From positions 1 through 51,146 of the forward strand of contig JAJTYR010000025.1 of the NCBI GenBank assembly GCA_021463505.1: 51,146 bases of DNA. Direction: 5' to 3'. Origin of the DNA: Burkholderiaceae bacterium (GTDB lineage Bacteria; Pseudomonadota; Gammaproteobacteria; Burkholderiales; Burkholderiaceae_E). Position numbers and translations under genes: made by a program. Shown piece after piece: positions 49,002-51,146 of the stretch; positions within the stretch are counted from its first letter, which is position 1; each line of letters opens with the position of its first letter. Under the pieces are notes generated by a model, which worked only from the letters and a program-made list of their open reading frames with translations, was not told the DNA's origin and ran no database searches.

Positions 49002-50617
49002 TCAGGCCGCGAGTTGCTCGATCTGCGAACGCAGCCGCTGCTGAGTGAAGTGCTCTTTCCACCGCCGCGGCGTGAGCTGGTGGACCTGGGAGGCAGGGTG
49101 ACGGTCGATGCGCTGCAGAACGTCGACGAGATAGTCGTAGGCGTTGATGCCTTGCAGCTGGCAGGTGACGATCAGGCTCTGCACGATGCCGATCTGACGA
49201 GCGCCCAGTTCGGTCCAGCTGAACATCCAGTTCTTTCTGCCAAGAGGAATGCGGCGCAGGCTGCGTTCCAGATGGTTCGTGTCCACCGGCAGATCCGGTT
49301 CGCCGAGAAACAGCGACAGAGCGTGCCTGCGCGCGTGCGCGTAGCCCAGCGCCTGCACGAAGCGGTTGGTCGCCAACAGCGCCTTGTCTTCGAGCCGCTG
49401 CTGCACCCACTCGAAGAACTCGTCGACCACCGGCTTGGAGTGCGTCATCCGGTGCAGATGCTTGTCCGCCGCCGACAGATTGCGTCGCCGGATGTCCTGC
49501 TCGATCTCGTAGAGATCCTGCCGATACGCTCGAGCGCCTGCTCCGAGAGCTCGGGCTCGACCGACTGCGCGTTGAAGAACTCCCGTCGGCAATGCGCCCA
49601 GCATTGCGCGTGCGCGATTCCGGTCTTCTCGGCGTAGGCCGCGTAGGCCCCGTAGCCGTCGCTGAGCAACACCGCGTCGGGGCGCGGGCGCAGCCCCAGG
49701 ATCGCCTCGACGCTGGCGTGCGCGCGCGTCTCGAAGAACGGGAAGCACACCTCGTCGCGCTCGCCGTACACCGGCCAGAAGTAACAGCTCTTCATCTTGC
49801 CCGGCCCCGCGCGGCCCGCCTTGATCGGCGTCTCGTCCATCGCCTTGATGCGCGAGTCGCGGATCGATCCGAGCTGCGCCTCATAGACGGGCTTGAGCAG
49901 CCCGATGGCCTGCGAGCTGATCTGCGTGAGCCAGCCGCGGCTGACCTGGATGCCGGCCTGCGTCATGCGCTGATGCTGCCGATGCAGCGGCAGGTGCCAC
50001 TGCATCTTGTCGATCAGCAGCCCCGCGATCAGGCTCACGTCCGCGCGGCTGCCCTCGATCACGCCTGCCGGCGCCGGCGGGCACGACAGCGTGTGCGTAT
50101 CCCGACGCTTGATCACCGGGCGCACGTACTTCAGCACGACGTAGCTGCCCGGTTGTTGGGCGAGGCGGTGCGAGATCTTCTGACCGATCACCTCGTACTG
50201 CTCGGCACTCAACCCCTGGACCTCGGGGTTGGGCACCTCGATGACCTTCACCGGAACGCGGCGCTCGTCGAAGAACAGGCTCGATTCGTCGTGACCCGAA
50301 TCGGCAAGATCGCTGCTGGGCAAACGACGGATGTGTGCGGGCACCTGACGCACCGGCGCCGCCGGCGATTGCTCGGGCACCGCCAGCATCTCTCCCAGAT
50401 GCAATTGCCCGCTCGCCACCTCGGCGATGCGCTTCTCGCTCGTGCTGCCGAAGATCTGGCGGCGAAACCATTCCACTTGCAGCGTCAGCGATTCGACATC
50501 GCACTGCAAGCGAGCGTTGCGCTCTTCGCTGCGCCGAAGTGTGTCGAGCACTTCCTGCGCCGACCAGCGTGCGACCTCTTCGAGGGTGGCGGCGCTGATC
50601 GAGGAGTGTGTCGACAT
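49002..50617 (-). pseudogene. tnpC: IS66 family transposase TnpC, frameshifted
   Basis: The N-terminal frame (50617 down to about 49518) has the coiled-coil leader and VEWFRRQIFGSTSEKR, the DDE-domain parts IKAMDETPIKAG, LLSDGYGAYAAYAEKTGI and QCWAHCRREFFNA. After EQALERIGR two extra bases (or one missing) near 49515-49518 switch the frame; the rest (LYEIEQDIRRRNLSAADK, DTNHLERSLRRIPLGRKNWMF) continues to the stop at 49002. Together they make a near-complete IS66 transposase, inactive as written unless frameshifting occurs. Confidence 0.85.
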
Positions 50618-50647
50618 GACCTCGATGATAGCTGCATCGAGCTGTGT

Positions 50648-50878
50648 TCATGCGGCCTTGCGCGCGTTAATCGAACTACCGTAACGCAGTCGTTGTCGGG
50701 TCACCATGAACCCCTCGAGCATCAGCTTGAAATGCGTCCAGTCGATCTCGCGGGTCTGGAGCTTCGACCAGTCCGAGACGAACCGGCCGCGCTCCAGGCG
50801 CTTGCCCCAGATGCAAAAACCGCTGCGATCCCAGTACAGCACCTTGACCTGCGAGCCGGATCGGGTTTCATTGTGCAT
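50648..50878 (-). pseudogene. tnpB: IS66 accessory protein TnpB, N-terminally truncated
   Basis: 76 codons starting MHNETRSGSQVKVLYWDRSG, then FCIWGKRLERGRF. The VKVLYWDR-GF-KRLERG motif is the C-terminal half of TnpB; the first 50-60 residues of the usual 110-120 are missing. An AGGAGG stands just before the ATG, after the stop of the neighbouring fragment, so the short form could be translated. Confidence 0.7.
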
Positions 50879-50886
50879 CCCTCCTG

Positions 50887-51146
50887 TCAGATGCCTGGTA
50901 GCTCGAGGGTCTTGACGTCCTGTAAAGCCTTGAAGTTTCTCGGCCGACGCGCCATCACTTTCTGCACGCCTATCCGAACTGCCTCGGTGTCGAGCGCTGC
51001 CAGCGGCACCTCCCACGGCGCCGAGTGCATGGCTTGTGCGGCTGGCTGCACACCCTCGCGGATCAGTCGATGAACGGAGCCAACGCAGATCTGCAAGCGC
51101 TCAGCCGTCTCGTCGACGCTGATGGTCTCGCGGCGACCGGTCTTCG
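50887..51146 (-). CDS. C-terminal part of a recombinase-like protein with an excisionase/MerR-type HTH (partial)
   Basis: Open at the right window edge. The frame reads ETISVDETAERLQICVGSVH, then RLIREGVQPAAQAM and SAPWEVPLAALDTEAVRIGV, ending ELPGI. This resembles the C-terminal helix-turn-helix module found in some large serine recombinases of mobile elements, but the resolvase domain would lie outside the window. It stops 8 bases before the truncated tnpB start, suggesting a junction. It could instead be an IS-associated DNA-binding protein. Confidence 0.45.
   Translation of the reverse strand, partial: KTGRRETISVDETAERLQICVGSVHRLIREGVQPAAQAMHSAPWEVPLAALDTEAVRIGVQKVMARRPRNFKALQDVKTLELPGI

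Larger units (their letters stand above)
48975..50878 (-). mobile_element. IS66-family element, degraded
   Basis: The left end begins GTAAGCGTTCGCCC, matching the GTAAGCG terminus usual for IS66 elements. Inward lie a frameshifted tnpC and an N-terminally truncated tnpB, both leftward. The other end is not identified; a recombinase-like fragment replaces the expected tnpB start and tnpA. Confidence 0.7.

Overview
The window is high-GC DNA of betaproteobacterial (Burkholderiales-like) character. The best evidence is the unbroken order mnmG-rsmG-parA-parB-atpI-atpBEFHAGDC, which is typical of Betaproteobacteria near the chromosome origin. Two parS-like sites flank the regulator genes just before mnmG and support an origin-proximal chromosomal segment. 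The species cannot be named from the sequence alone.

Layout. 1-2.6 kb: a leftward operon of a Fic-family AMPylase-like gene, a DUF4143 AAA ATPase and the first 18 codons of a type I restriction-modification methylase (hsdM), behind a promoter that overlaps repeated CCTAAA/TTTAGG boxes. 3-13.6 kb: metabolic and envelope genes. These are a 2-oxoacid dehydrogenase E1 alpha/beta pair, a short asparaginase-like protein, a patatin, a DUF3300 protein with proline-rich repeats, an orphan CoxL-like molybdoenzyme subunit, a YbhB-type protein, a diacylglycerol-kinase-like gene with no canonical start, and a DegP protease. 13.7-15 kb: petA (Rieske protein) stands without petB/petC and abuts a truncated Nramp transporter, which in turn abuts a vapC remnant, so there are two rearrangement junctions. 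15-22.8 kb: an NTF2-like protein, an unrecognised two-gene unit, a hydratase, PEP carboxykinase, and an IclR-pdxA-membrane-protein operon divergent from mmsA. A consensus-like promoter and two overlapping palindromes lie between iclR and mmsA.

24.4-24.8 kb holds a 106-bp inverted repeat around a 130-bp loop and no gene. 24.9-30.6 kb is a rightward catabolic cluster: an SMR exporter, succinate-semialdehyde dehydrogenase, an alcohol dehydrogenase, a frameshifted GMC oxidoreductase and an L-2-hydroxyglutarate oxidase. 30.8-43.6 kb is conserved core: YgaP-like and Crp-like genes, tRNA modification (MnmG), rRNA methylation (RsmG), chromosome partition (ParAB with parS) and the complete H+-ATP synthase operon with a good sigma70-type promoter.

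From 43.7 kb to the end the chromosome is an accessory region of decayed mobile DNA. It contains a degraded secreted-protein gene, a vapC remnant broken by an IS110-type fragment, an intact IS1634-type transposase, pieces of an integron-type integrase and a second tyrosine recombinase, and an AT-richer island with an O-antigen-ligase tail and a methyltransferase. It ends in an IS66 element with a frameshifted tnpC and a truncated tnpB. No tRNA, rRNA or CRISPR array was seen.
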